Shown: positions 1 through 8,512, counted from the first letter of the stretch. The stretch: 64,000 bases of DNA from Inquilinus limosus (GCF_002195995.1 NZ_NHON01000021.1:13109-77108), one strand, 5' to 3'. Made by a program: numbers and translations. Notes: generated by a model not told the origin, from the sequence alone.

Positions 1-36
1 CCGGGGCGGCAGCGGCTTGACCGATCTTCCTATCTG

Positions 37-112
37 GATATGCAGAGTCTGTGATAAATCCCACCTATTGCAATGATATGCAGAGTCTGTGATAAATCCC
101 ACCTATTGCAAT
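37..112. repeat. Perfect 38-bp tandem duplication
   Basis: Bases 37-74 and 75-112 are two identical, directly adjacent copies of a 38-base unit that begins GATATGCAGAGTCTG and ends CACCTATTGCAAT. The unit is clearly less GC-rich than its surroundings. No third copy is visible in the window. Confidence 0.9.
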
Positions 113-420
113 CCTGCCTGGGCCAACCGGGCGCATTTGAAGCCGGCCGCCTGCATCGAATCGGCGGTGCCGTTGAGGGTCTGGGTCACGGATCTTCCTC
201 CTGCTTCGCTGCGCTCGCAATGACGACGTTGAAAAGACCGGAGAAATCTTTCGGAGATCAGGCAGTCCGGTCGGACGGGCGAACATGGATCGAGCCTCCG
301 TGCTGTGTTCTGTTGGTGGTGTCCGGCGCCCTTCCTGGACGTCTTCTCGGGCTGCCGATGCCCTATTCCCGCTTGCTCCGTGGACGTCTATCGAGGAACA
401 GGCCCGCTAGCGGCGCGGCC

Positions 421-531
421 CCCTCACCCTCCCGCCGCCTTCGGCGTCGGGCCCCTCCCTCTCCCCAAGGAGAGGGGTGGTCACCTCTCCTTGGGGAGAG
501 GTCGAAATCGCGCAGCGATTTCGGGTGAGGG
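421..531. repeat. Composite nested palindrome
   Basis: Two perfect 18-base arms at 458-475 and 484-501 (CCTCTCCCCAAGGAGAGG and its reverse complement) are separated by 8 bases. Outside them, CCCTCACCC near 421 pairs with GGGTGAGGG near 523-531. A small hairpin (AATCGC...GCGATT) lies near 505-520. It belongs to the same CTCTCCC/GGGAGAG palindrome family as the elements at 14085-14214 and 25566-25587. Confidence 0.75.
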
Positions 532-581
532 GGTGGCTCCGGCCTATCCACTTGCCTCGGCACCGACTGTTCGACCTGGTA

Positions 582-2009
582 TCAGGCCGCCTTCGGCCGC
601 GGCTGCAGCGGCGGCTGCACCTCCGGCGGGATCGGGCAGACATAGGGCGTGGCCGCAACCCGCTCCTGATGGTCCTGCTTGGCCCGGGCCATCAGCAGCT
701 CGTCGCCGATCACGTCGAGCGCCGTGCCGGCCATGACCTTGGCGGCATGGACCATGCCCTTGTGCGCCGCCGGCGCCATGCCCTGGGCGGTGATCTGCCA
801 GGAATGGCCGGGCGTGCCGATGGCGTGGGTGGCGACCCGCGCCTGTACCGTCGGCACCACCCAGCTGACATCGGCGACGTCGGTCGACCCGATCATCGGC
901 TCGCCCTGGGAGTCGCGCGGCACGATGAAGTCGCACAGCGGCAGGTCCTTGCGCGGCGGCACGCCGACGCGGCGATAGTCGGTGAGGATGTCCTCCTCAC
1001 TCAGCGTCGCCTGGATCTGCGCCGCATAGTCCCGGTCCGCCGCGTCGAACGGCACCGGGCCGAGGCGCAGCAGGTGCTGGTGCATCGCCTCTTCCAGCGG
1101 CGTGTTGCCGAGCATGTTGGAGACGGCGCTCATGATCGAGATCGCGACCGAGGTCTCGGTCATCAGCGCGGCGCCCTGGGCGATCTTCCGCACCCGCTCG
1201 TTCAGCGCCAGCATGCCGGCCAGGTCGCGGGCGCGGATGGCGTAGCGCACCTTGGCCGAGGCCTGGACCACGTTCGGCGCGATGCCGCCGGAATCGAGCA
1301 TGGCGTAGTGGATGCGGGCGTCGGACGGCATGTGCTCGCGCATGTAGTTGACGCCGACATTCATCAGCTCGACCGCGTCCAGCGCGCTGCGGCCGAGATG
1401 CGGCGCCGCGGCGGCGTGCGAGGCGCGGCCGGTGAAGTGGAAGTCCATCCGCGTGTTGGCCAGCGACAGCGCCTCGTCCACCCGGGTCAGCGACGCCGGG
1501 TGCCAGGTGATGGCGATGTCGACATCCGCGAAGGCGCCGGCGCGCACCATGAAGGCCTTGGCCGCCCCGCCCTCCTCCGCCGGGCAGCCATAGTAGCGCA
1601 CCCGGCCCGGCCGGCTGGTCGCGGCCAGGAAGTCCTTCACCGCGGTGGCGGCCAGCAGGGCGGCGGAGCCGAGCAGGTTGTGGCCGCAGCCATGGCCGTA
1701 GCCGTTGCCGGGGATCGGCCGGGGCTCGGCGATGTTCGCCTCCTGGCTCAGCCCCGGCAGGGCGTCGTACTCGCCGAGGATGGCGATCACCGGGCCGCCC
1801 TCGCCTGCCTCGCCCATCACCGCGGTCGGGATGCCGGCCAGGCTCTCGGTCACGCGGAAGCCCTGGGCCTGCAGCATCGCCGTGTGCTCGGCGACCGAGC
1901 GGTACTCGGTGTAGGCGATCTCGGGCATGCCCCAGATCCGGTCGGCCAGCCCCTCGAACTCCGGGCGCTTGGCGTCGACCAGCTGCCAGATCTTGTCGGA
2001 ATTCTGCAT
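582..2009 (-). CDS. M20 family metallopeptidase/amidohydrolase, AbgB-like
   Basis: The 475-residue protein is a cytosolic zinc-dependent M20 hydrolase most like p-aminobenzoyl-glutamate utilisation subunit B. Motifs are GEYDALPG (about 79-86), GHGCGHN (105-111), the Glu pair in AEEGGA (about 145) and a metal-type His in TWHP (about 170). Family members cleave an amide bond of N-acyl amino acids or aminobenzoyl-glutamate; the substrate here is unknown. The ATG has only a weak purine-rich stretch upstream. The gene lies 15 bp after the S9 peptidase stop, so it is probably the last gene of a three-gene peptidase operon. No AbgA partner subunit is nearby, which argues against a true aminobenzoyl-glutamate role. 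Confidence 0.85.
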   Translation of the reverse strand: MQNSDKIWQLVDAKRPEFEGLADRIWGMPEIAYTEYRSVAEHTAMLQAQGFRVTESLAGIPTAVMGEAGEGGPVIAILGEYDALPGLSQEANIAEPRPIPGNGYGHGCGHNLLGSAALLAATAVKDFLAATSRPGRVRYYGCPAEEGGAAKAFMVRAGAFADVDIAITWHPASLTRVDEALSLANTRMDFHFTGRASHAAAAPHLGRSALDAVELMNVGVNYMREHMPSDARIHYAMLDSGGIAPNVVQASAKVRYAIRARDLAGMLALNERVRKIAQGAALMTETSVAISIMSAVSNMLGNTPLEEAMHQHLLRLGPVPFDAADRDYAAQIQATLSEEDILTDYRRVGVPPRKDLPLCDFIVPRDSQGEPMIGSTDVADVSWVVPTVQARVATHAIGTPGHSWQITAQGMAPAAHKGMVHAAKVMAGTALDVIGDELLMARAKQDHQERVAATPYVCPIPPEVQPPLQPRPKAA

Positions 2010-2024
2010 CGTTCTCGCTTTCGA

Positions 2025-3821
2025 TCAGAGATGGCGGTCGAGGAAGGCGGCGACGGCGCCGAAGACGCCGTGCCGGTTCTCGCGCCGCGCGAAGCCGTGC
2101 CCTTCATGCGGCACGCGGATGTAGTCGACCGGGCGACCGAGGCCGCGCAGGCCGGAGAAGATCATCTCGCTCTCGCCCGGCGGCACGCGCGGGTCGTCCA
2201 GCCCCTGGGCGACCAGCAGCGGCACACGGATGCGGTCCAGCCTGCGGATCGGCGAGATGCGCTCCAGCAGATCCTTGTCCGCGACCGGGTCGCCGTATTC
2301 CGCCGCCCGCAGCCGCCGGCGCCAGGGGCCGGTGGTCTGCAGCAGGGTGTGGAAATTGGCGATGCCGTAGAACTCGATGCCCAGGCGCCACAGCTCCGGA
2401 TATTCGGTCAGCGCCGCCAGCACCATGAAGCCGCCATAGGACCGGCCGAAGACGCCGATCCGGCCGTCATCGACATCGTCCCGCGCCCCCAGCGCCAGCC
2501 TCACGGCCTTGAGGTCGGCGACGCTGTCCATCCGCCGCCCGACATCGTCCGCCTGGTGGTAGGGCCGGCCATAGCCGGTGCTGCCGCGGACATTCGGCGC
2601 CGCGACCATGATGCCGCGCGCCAGCATGTACTGGATGTCGGCGCGGAAGGTCGGAGTCCACTGCGCCTCCGGCCCGCCATGGACGATGATCATCGCCGGG
2701 AAGCCGCCGGCCGGCGCCTCGCCCTGCGGCCGGTACAGCAGGAACGGCACCTGCAGCCCGTCGAAGCTGGCGATGCGCTGCACCTCCGGCTCGACAAAGC
2801 CTTCGATCAGCTCGCTCACGGGGGCGTCGGTGACGCGGCTGGCAGCGCCGGCGGCGACGTCGTACTGCCAGATACCGGGCGGCGTCGCCGCCCCTTCCAG
2901 CGGGAAGAGCAGCCCGCTGCCGTCCGGCCGCCAGGAGACGGAGGCGATCACGCCGGGCGGCAATCCCACCACCGTGGTCTCCACGCCGCTGCCGAGATCG
3001 CGGACCAGGAGGTGGGTCCAGCCCTCCTCGTTGATCACATACGCCAGCCGGCCCTGGTCGGGCGACAGCGCCATCGCCTCGATGTCCTGCCCCTCGGGCG
3101 CCACCACCCAGTCCAGGCTGCGGTCGGCGAAGGACAGGAAGGCGATGCCGACGAAGTCCCGCCCCTGGTCGGTGAGCAGATAGAGGCCGCTGCCGTCCTT
3201 CCGGGTCTTGGCGGCGACGTAGCGCGCGCGGCCGTCATGCGGCAGGAACGGCTCATAGGCGCCGGTCGCGAGGTCCAGCCGGAACAGATCCTGGTCCATC
3301 GTCGCCCGGGCGGAATCGCGCACCAGCAGCGCCTGCCCGTCCGGGAAGAAGGCCACGACCTCGCGGAACAGCTCGCCTTGATAGACGCAGCGCGCCTGCC
3401 GCGTCGCGACCTCCATCACATGGATGTCCATGTGGAAGCGGTCGCGGGCGTTCGAGGCGTAGGCGATGCGGGTGCCGTCCGGCGACCAGGCGCCCCAGAC
3501 ATGGACCACGGTCGGGTCGTCGGTCAGCGCCACCGGCGCGCCGTCGGCGCCCGGGATCAGCCAGATCTGGTGCCGCTCGTCGCCGCCGCGATCCATGGTG
3601 AAGATGAGGTCCCGGCTCTTCGGGCTGAAGGCCAGGGCGCCGACCGGCTCCGGCGTCTCCGTCGCCCGCCAGGCCGCGCCGCCGGCGGCCGGCTGCAGCC
3701 AGATCTGATGAAAGCCGGTGCGGTCGTCGAGGAAGGCCAGCAGCCCGCCGTCGGGCGACAGCGCCGGGCTCTTGGCGCCGGGGATGTCGAGATAGGGGCG
3801 GATCGCGGCGTCGGGCGTCAT
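2025..3821 (-). CDS. S9 family prolyl oligopeptidase/acylaminoacyl peptidase
   Basis: The 598-residue serine peptidase has an N-terminal WD40/beta-propeller-like half (about 1-340, with repeated SPDG motifs) and a C-terminal alpha/beta hydrolase half. The nucleophile is Ser461 in GRSYGGF, the acid is Asp542 or Asp543 in LDDPRVP, and the histidine is His575 in HEGHGF; HGGPE near 385 forms the oxyanion hole. Such enzymes release dipeptides or acyl-amino acids from short peptides in the cytosol. I chose the ATG at 3821 because GGAG lies just upstream. Longer frames would run through the preceding gene. It starts 11 bp after the aminopeptidase stop, so the two are probably co-transcribed. No signal peptide is visible. 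Confidence 0.9.
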   Translation of the reverse strand: MTPDAAIRPYLDIPGAKSPALSPDGGLLAFLDDRTGFHQIWLQPAAGGAAWRATETPEPVGALAFSPKSRDLIFTMDRGGDERHQIWLIPGADGAPVALTDDPTVVHVWGAWSPDGTRIAYASNARDRFHMDIHVMEVATRQARCVYQGELFREVVAFFPDGQALLVRDSARATMDQDLFRLDLATGAYEPFLPHDGRARYVAAKTRKDGSGLYLLTDQGRDFVGIAFLSFADRSLDWVVAPEGQDIEAMALSPDQGRLAYVINEEGWTHLLVRDLGSGVETTVVGLPPGVIASVSWRPDGSGLLFPLEGAATPPGIWQYDVAAGAASRVTDAPVSELIEGFVEPEVQRIASFDGLQVPFLLYRPQGEAPAGGFPAMIIVHGGPEAQWTPTFRADIQYMLARGIMVAAPNVRGSTGYGRPYHQADDVGRRMDSVADLKAVRLALGARDDVDDGRIGVFGRSYGGFMVLAALTEYPELWRLGIEFYGIANFHTLLQTTGPWRRRLRAAEYGDPVADKDLLERISPIRRLDRIRVPLLVAQGLDDPRVPPGESEMIFSGLRGLGRPVDYIRVPHEGHGFARRENRHGVFGAVAAFLDRHL

Positions 3822-3832
3822 CGGGGTCTCCG

Positions 3833-4807
3833 TCACGCGGCCGCGGACGCCAGGGCGTCGCGCAGCCGGTCGGTCGCGGCGCGCAGCGCCTGGGTCAGGG
3901 CCGGGGCGCGGTCGGTCGCCGCGTGGTTGGCCTCGTCGACGATGGTGAAGCGCGCCTCGGGCCAGGCCCGGTGCAGCGCCCAGGCCGTTTCCATCGGGGT
4001 CACGGTGTCGTAGCGGCCCTGCACGATCTCCGCCGGCAGGTGGCGGATGCGGTCCAGCCCCCGCAGCAGCTGGCCGGGCGCGAGGAAGGCGCCGTTGACA
4101 CAGTAATGGGTGAAGATCCGGGCCACCGCCAGCGCGGCCTTCGGCTCGGTCAGGCTGGCGACATGCTCCGGGTCCGGCAGGAAGGTCTGGGTCCAGGCGG
4201 AGAAGGTGCGCAGCCGGATCGCCGCCGCCAGCCGCAGCTTCGGGTCTTCGCCGATCAGCCGGCGGTGATAGGCGGTCAGCAGATCGCCCCGCTCCTCCTC
4301 CGGCACGAAGCCGGCGAAGTCCTCCCAGCGGTCGGGGAACAGCACGCGGCAGCCCTGGAACCACCAGTCGATCTCGGCCCGGCTGGCCAGGAAGATGCCG
4401 TGCAGCCGGAAGCCCAGGCAACGCTCGGGGTGCGCCTGGCCATAGGCCAGGGCCAGGCAGCTGCCCCAGGAGCCGCCGGCCACCAGCCAGCGATCGATGC
4501 CCAGCGCCTGGCGCACCCGCTCGATATCGGCGACCAGCGCCTGGGTGGTGTTGCCCGCCAGCTCGGCATGCGGCGTCGACCGCCCGGCGCCGCGCTGGTC
4601 GAAGGCGACGATGCGGAAGGCGGCGGGATCGAAGCTGCGGGTGCTGCCGGGCCGCAGGCCGGCGCCCGGGCCGCCATGCAGCACCACGACCGGAAGGCCG
4701 CGCGGCGTGCCGCTCTCCTCCACATGCAGCTCGTGGAGATCATCGACCTTCAGCCGATGAGTCCGCGATGCCGCCGGATCCGCCTGGATGGCTCCGCCGT
4801 CGGACAC
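3833..4807 (-). CDS. pip: Prolyl aminopeptidase (S33 alpha/beta hydrolase)
   Basis: The 324-residue enzyme matches proline iminopeptidase, which removes N-terminal proline from peptides. HGGPG (44-48) forms the oxyanion hole, DQRGAGRS (70-77) is a family signature, and Ser113 in GGSWGS is the nucleophile. The acid is in GRYDTVTP and the histidine in EANHAA near the C-terminus. The start is GTG at 4807, with AGGGGG about 8-13 bases upstream; no nearby ATG gives a complete N-terminus. It is the first gene of the minus-strand operon with the S9 and M20 enzymes. Together the three would degrade proline-containing and acylated small peptides. Confidence 0.9.
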   Translation of the reverse strand: MSDGGAIQADPAASRTHRLKVDDLHELHVEESGTPRGLPVVVLHGGPGAGLRPGSTRSFDPAAFRIVAFDQRGAGRSTPHAELAGNTTQALVADIERVRQALGIDRWLVAGGSWGSCLALAYGQAHPERCLGFRLHGIFLASRAEIDWWFQGCRVLFPDRWEDFAGFVPEEERGDLLTAYHRRLIGEDPKLRLAAAIRLRTFSAWTQTFLPDPEHVASLTEPKAALAVARIFTHYCVNGAFLAPGQLLRGLDRIRHLPAEIVQGRYDTVTPMETAWALHRAWPEARFTIVDEANHAATDRAPALTQALRAATDRLRDALASAAA

Positions 4808-5104
4808 GTGACTGCCCCCTGCCGTTTCCCGGCCGTCTGTCGCGGCCGGCGGCCCGCCCAGCGAATGGGCAGGCCTGAATTCCGGTCATGATGTCGACCG
4901 GCCGGAGGGGCGGCCAATTCATAATTGTCCAGCTTCTATTCCGGATCGGCATAAGGTTGCGGCCCGCGCGGGCTCTTGACCCGGCGCGGGAGGATAGACA
5001 TCCTACCGACAGCCTGCCCCCAGCCGGTACCCAGCCCGGCCCCAACCACGCCAGAGCGAGCGGGCTCGAGGCGGGGACGGCAGGCCCGAGAGGTCACGAC
5101 CCCA
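4808..5104. promoter_or_regulatory. Divergent promoter region of pip and the GH114 gene
   Basis: This 297-bp region between divergent genes contains an AT-rich patch (about 4916-4960) in an otherwise GC-rich background, so promoters for both genes should lie here. A TTGACC box at 4976-4981 could be a -35 for the plus-strand gene, but no good -10 follows at 17 bp. Only the location is well supported. Confidence 0.4.
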
Positions 5105-5947
5105 ATGCATGCACTGTGGTTCCGGACGACGGCCATCGCCGTCGCCGCGGCGAGCATCCTTGCGGCCACCGCGACGAACGCCCTCGCCTTCACCAAGCCG
5201 CCCGCCAACGCGCAGTTCGACTACCAGATCGGCGGCGTCTACGCGCCGGCGGCCGGCGTCGGCATCGTCGACCGCGACCGGCTGGCGGCGCCCGCCGCCG
5301 GCAAATACACCATCTGCTACGTCAACACCTTCCAGACCCAGCCCGACGACGCGGTGTGGTGGACCACCAACCATTCCGACCTGCTGGTCAAGAAGAACGG
5401 CAAATACGTGATCGATCCGGACTGGCCGGACGAATACATCCTCGACACCTCGACCGCGGCCAAGCGCACCGCGCTGATGGCGATCATCGGGCCGTGGATC
5501 GACAAATGCGCCGCCGACGGCTTCAAGGCGGTGGAGCCGGACAACCTCGATTCCTGGACCCGGTCGAAGAGCGTGCTGACCAAGGCCCACAACACCGCCT
5601 TCGCCAAGCTGCTGGTGCAGCGCGCCCATGCCGCCAACCTGGCGATCGCGCAGAAGAACGCCGGCGAGCTGGCGCCGATCGGCATCTCGCAGATCGGCTT
5701 CGACTTCGCGATCGTCGAGGAATGCCAGGTGTGGACGGAGTGCGACGACTTCACCGACGTCTACGGCAACCAGGTCTACGAGATCGAGTACAGCGACAAC
5801 AATCGGGACGCCGACGGCAACCCGGTCGACCCGATCAGCTTCTTCAACGCCGCCTGCGCCGCGCGGGGGAACAAGATTTCGATCCTCTACCGCGACCGGG
5901 ACGTGGTCCCGGCCGGCAACTCCGCCTACGTCTATAAATGGTGCTGA
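5105..5947 (+). CDS. Secreted GH114-type glycoside hydrolase (putative endo-alpha-1,4-polygalactosaminidase)
   Basis: The 280-residue exported protein has a signal peptide of about 28 residues (hydrophobic run 9-22, cleavage near ALA-FT). The rest is a TIM-barrel-like domain resembling GH114: KYTICYVNTF near 67-76 is an early barrel strand, and VEPDNLDSW (143-151) carries the acidic DN signature. GH114 members cleave alpha-1,4-linked galactosamine polymers, as found in exopolysaccharide and biofilm matrix. I start at the ATG at 5105, where the signal peptide begins and GAGAGG lies upstream. It appears monocistronic, with a hairpin at 5964-5988 after the stop. No exopolysaccharide genes are adjacent, so whether it acts on self or foreign polymer is unknown. 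Confidence 0.75.
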   Translation: MHALWFRTTAIAVAAASILAATATNALAFTKPPANAQFDYQIGGVYAPAAGVGIVDRDRLAAPAAGKYTICYVNTFQTQPDDAVWWTTNHSDLLVKKNGKYVIDPDWPDEYILDTSTAAKRTALMAIIGPWIDKCAADGFKAVEPDNLDSWTRSKSVLTKAHNTAFAKLLVQRAHAANLAIAQKNAGELAPIGISQIGFDFAIVEECQVWTECDDFTDVYGNQVYEIEYSDNNRDADGNPVDPISFFNAACAARGNKISILYRDRDVVPAGNSAYVYKWC

Positions 5948-5963
5948 GCGGCTGACGGCTGTG

Positions 5964-5988
5964 AGCCCCTCCCCTCGCGGGAGGGGCT
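5964..5988 (+). terminator. Hairpin after the GH114 gene
   Basis: Perfect 10-base arms AGCCCCTCCC (5964-5973) and GGGAGGGGCT (5979-5988) flank a CTCGC loop, 16 bp after the stop. No T-run follows, so it may be a repeat element acting as a transcript end rather than a classical intrinsic terminator. The rest of 5948-6269 holds another palindrome near 6012-6050 and the inverted repeat at 6121-6206; I see no gene. Confidence 0.5.
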
Positions 5989-6120
5989 CCGCGAGGCAGC
6001 TCAGGCATCCCCCTCACCCGGAGGCTCAAGCGCCTCCGACCTCTCCCGCAATCCCGGATCACGTCCGGGGAGGAGAGGCAAAACGGTCCGGTCCTGGCGT
6101 CCGGCTCTTCAGGCCACGCC

Positions 6121-6206
6121 GTCATTGCGAGCGCAGCGAAGCAATCCATGCAGCCGCTCGTGCGGGACGATGGATTGCTTCGTCGGCTTCGCCTCCTCGC
6201 AATGAC
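6121..6206. repeat. Heterotypic inverted repeat (A/B type), copy 1
   Basis: The left arm starts GTCATTGCGAGCGCAGCG and ends GCAATCCA (type A). The right arm is a longer relative that includes CGTCGGCTTCGCCTCC before GCAATGAC (type B). The spacer is about 22 bases. Further copies lie at 13007-13092, 24426-24509 (reversed) and 28113-28198. This copy sits between convergent genes. Confidence 0.85.
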
Positions 6207-6269
6207 GAGGTGGGATGTGCGGCTAGCTGCTGTCCGGCTTCGACCGGCCAAGGCAGCGTCGGTCCCGCC

Positions 6270-7040
6270 TCAGCCCGGCCGCAGGCGGAAATCGTGGCCT
6301 TCCGGCAGGGTCTGGCCGCCATCGACGACGATGGTGGTGCCGGTGATGTAGGCGGCGTCGTCCGAGGCCAGGAAGGCCACCGCCGCCGCCACGTCCTGCG
6401 GCGTGCCGAGCCGGCCCAGCGGCACCGCCCGCTCCATCATCGCGATGAACTCGGCGCTGCGGTGCTGCTGCATGCCCTCGGTCAGGATGTTGCCCGGCTC
6501 GACCCCGTTGACGGTGATGCCATAGCCCGAGAACTCCAACGCCGCGGATTTGAGGAAGCCGTTGATGCCGGCCTTGGTCGCGGCGTAGTGGCCGTGGCCC
6601 GGGCTGGTGACGCGCGGCCCGGTGATCGAGGAGGTGAAGATCATCCGCCCCCCGCCCCCCGACCGCATCGCCGGCAGCGCCGCCCGCGCGGCGAGATAGG
6701 TGCCGCGCAGGTTGACCGCCATCACCCGGTCCCACTCCTCCGGCTCGATGTCCTCGATCAGCGTCCAGGGGTAGATCGCGGCGTTCTGCACCAGGATGTC
6801 GAGCCGGCCGAAGCCGTCGACCGCCGCCGCCACGATCGCCTCGGCATGGTCCTTGCGGCTGATGTCGGTGGCGACGAAGCGGCCGCCCAGCCGCTCCGCC
6901 GTCGCCAGGCCCGCCACGGCCTCGGTGTCGCCGATCACCAGCCGCGCGCCGTCGGCCGCCAGCCGCTCGGCGATGGCGGCGCCGATGCCCCGCGCCGCGC
7001 CGATCACGACGGCGACGCGCCCTTCCAGTCTTCCCGGCAT
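6270..7040 (-). CDS. Short-chain dehydrogenase/reductase (SDR)
   Basis: The 256-residue classical SDR has the cofactor loop GAARGIG (14-20), NAA (85-87), Ser136/137 in TSSITG, and Tyr151 and Lys155 in YAATK. Asp37 at the end of the second beta strand suggests NAD(H) rather than NADP(H). It starts with ATG and is the last minus-strand gene after the GH4 enzyme, 152 bp downstream of it with a diverged repeat between. The likely job is oxidation or reduction of a sugar or sugar-derived intermediate of that locus. The substrate cannot be read from sequence, and the gap leaves room for independent transcription. Confidence 0.85.
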   Translation of the reverse strand: MPGRLEGRVAVVIGAARGIGAAIAERLAADGARLVIGDTEAVAGLATAERLGGRFVATDISRKDHAEAIVAAAVDGFGRLDILVQNAAIYPWTLIEDIEPEEWDRVMAVNLRGTYLAARAALPAMRSGGGGRMIFTSSITGPRVTSPGHGHYAATKAGINGFLKSAALEFSGYGITVNGVEPGNILTEGMQQHRSAEFIAMMERAVPLGRLGTPQDVAAAVAFLASDDAAYITGTTIVVDGGQTLPEGHDFRLRPG

Positions 7041-7116
7041 GTCCGGTTCCTTCGCCTATGATTCGACTGTACCAACGGCACGAAACATTGACCCGTCATG
7101 GCGAGGCGCGCAGCGC

Positions 7117-7160
7117 CGTGGCCATCCAGGGGCCGGTGCGAGCGGCCCTGGATGGCCACG
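7117..7160. repeat. Diverged hairpin repeat between GH4 and SDR genes
   Basis: CGTGGCCATCCAGG plus GGCC (7117-7134) pairs with GGCCCTGGATGGCCACG (7144-7160), with one bulged base. The flanking GTCATGGCGAGG (about 7095) and the AGGGGCCGGTGCG centre resemble the A/B inverted-repeat family, so this is probably a decayed relative. Confidence 0.6.
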
Positions 7161-7192
7161 GGGCTGCCTAGAGCCAATATCGGAGGCCAGCC

Positions 7193-8512
7193 TCAATGAT
7201 AGCGCGGCAGCAGATCGCCATGCGCCTCGATCAGATCGTCGACCAGGCGCCAGATCTCGTCGAGCGACAGCTCGGCCGCCGTATGCGGGTCCAGCATCGC
7301 GGCGTGGCGGATGGCATCCTTGCGCCGGGTCAGCGCCGCCTCGACCACCATCTGCTGGACGTTGATCGACAGGCGCATGATGCCGGCCAGATGGTTCGGG
7401 ATGCGGCCGATGCGGATCGGCTGCACGCCGTTGCGGTCGACATGGCACGGCACCTCGACCACCGCCGCATCCGGCAGGTCGGCGATCAGCCCGTCATTGC
7501 GGACATTGCCGTAGATCAGGTTGTGCCGGCCGGTGACCACGGCGTGGACGATGCCGGCCGCGTATTCGTTGCTGCGGTGGACCGGGATCGGACTGTCATC
7601 CGCCTCCAGCCCGGCGCGCAGCGCGTGCCACTCCCGGATCAGTTCCTCGCAGCGCCGCGGATACTCGTCCAGCGGCACCTCGTACCGGTCCAGCAGGTCG
7701 TCGCGGCCGGCCTTGATGAACCAGGGGTTGTACTCGGCGAAATGGATGCTGGATTCGGTGACGAAATGCCCGGTCCGGCGCAGCATGTCGAAGCGCACTG
7801 CCTCGCCCGCCGGCACCGCGCCCGCCTCGGCCAGCGCCTTCAGCCGCGGATACAGGTCTTCGCGCCCGCCATCCGGCAGCCGCTTCTCGAATTTCAGGAA
7901 ATAGGCGACGTGGTTGATGCCGGCGCAAAGATAGTCGAGGTTTTCCGGCGCCTCGCCCAGCCAGCGCGCCATGTCGCCCGAGGTCTCCTGCACGCTGTGG
8001 CACAGCCCGACCGAGCGGATGTCCGGCGCCGCCTCGGCGATCGCCCAGCAGTTCATCGCCATCGGGTTGACGTAGTTCATCAGCAGCGCGTTGGGGCACA
8101 CCGCGCGCATGTCCTCGCAGATCTCCAGCAGCACCGGGATGGTGCGCAGGCCGCGGAAGATGCCGCCGATGCCCAGCGTGTCGCCGATGGTCTGGCGCAG
8201 GCCGTAGCGCTTCGGGATCTCGAAATCCGCCACCGTCGCCGGGCGGTAGCCGCCGACCTGCATCATCAGGATGACGAAATCGGCCCCCGCCATGGCCTGG
8301 CGCCGGTCCAGCGACGCCTCGACCTTGAGGTTGTCGAGCCCGAGCGACGCGCCGATGCGGCGGGCGACGATGGCGGAGGTGTTCAGCCGCTCGCCGTCGA
8401 TGTCGTGCAGGGCGACGACGCTGTCGGCCAGGTCGGGCTGGCTGAGGATGTCGCCGATGATCGACTGGGCGAAGACGGTGCTGCCGGCACCGATGAGGCA
8501 GATCTTGGCCAT
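7193..8512 (-). CDS. GH4 family alpha-galactosidase/alpha-glucosidase (MelA-like)
   Basis: The 439-residue enzyme belongs to glycoside hydrolase family 4, which uses NAD+ and a divalent metal (usually Mn2+) in a redox-elimination mechanism. It shows the dinucleotide loop GAGS (8-11), NYVNP (146-150), the metal-site CHSVQ (171-175) and GINH (198-201). CHSVQ and the nearby residues closely recall MelA of enteric bacteria, an alpha-galactosidase. It lies 27 bp after the inner permease gene in the sugar ABC operon. The linked MelR-like regulator supports an alpha-galactoside substrate such as melibiose or raffinose-type sugars, imported intact and cleaved in the cytosol. GH4 also contains alpha-glucosidases and glucuronidases, so exact specificity is inferred. 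Confidence 0.85.
   Translation of the reverse strand: MAKICLIGAGSTVFAQSIIGDILSQPDLADSVVALHDIDGERLNTSAIVARRIGASLGLDNLKVEASLDRRQAMAGADFVILMMQVGGYRPATVADFEIPKRYGLRQTIGDTLGIGGIFRGLRTIPVLLEICEDMRAVCPNALLMNYVNPMAMNCWAIAEAAPDIRSVGLCHSVQETSGDMARWLGEAPENLDYLCAGINHVAYFLKFEKRLPDGGREDLYPRLKALAEAGAVPAGEAVRFDMLRRTGHFVTESSIHFAEYNPWFIKAGRDDLLDRYEVPLDEYPRRCEELIREWHALRAGLEADDSPIPVHRSNEYAAGIVHAVVTGRHNLIYGNVRNDGLIADLPDAAVVEVPCHVDRNGVQPIRIGRIPNHLAGIMRLSINVQQMVVEAALTRRKDAIRHAAMLDPHTAAELSLDEIWRLVDDLIEAHGDLLPRYH

Larger units (their letters stand above)
1..581. other. Noncoding stretch rich in repeats
   Basis: I see no credible gene here. The short open frames lack a convincing ribosome binding site or recognisable product. 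The stretch holds a 38-bp tandem duplication (37-112), a solitary half of the GTCATTGC...GCAATGAC repeat family (203-224, ending in GCAATGAC), and a composite palindrome (421-531) just downstream of the M20 hydrolase gene, which ends at 582 on the minus strand. The palindrome is well placed to end that operon's transcript, although no T-run follows it. Confidence 0.6.

Noticed and set aside
477-4013. Very long plus-strand open frame opposite the peptidase operon
   Set aside because: It is antisense to three well-supported enzymes, has Arg/Ala/Gly/His-rich composition without motifs, and is expected from third-position GC in high-GC DNA.
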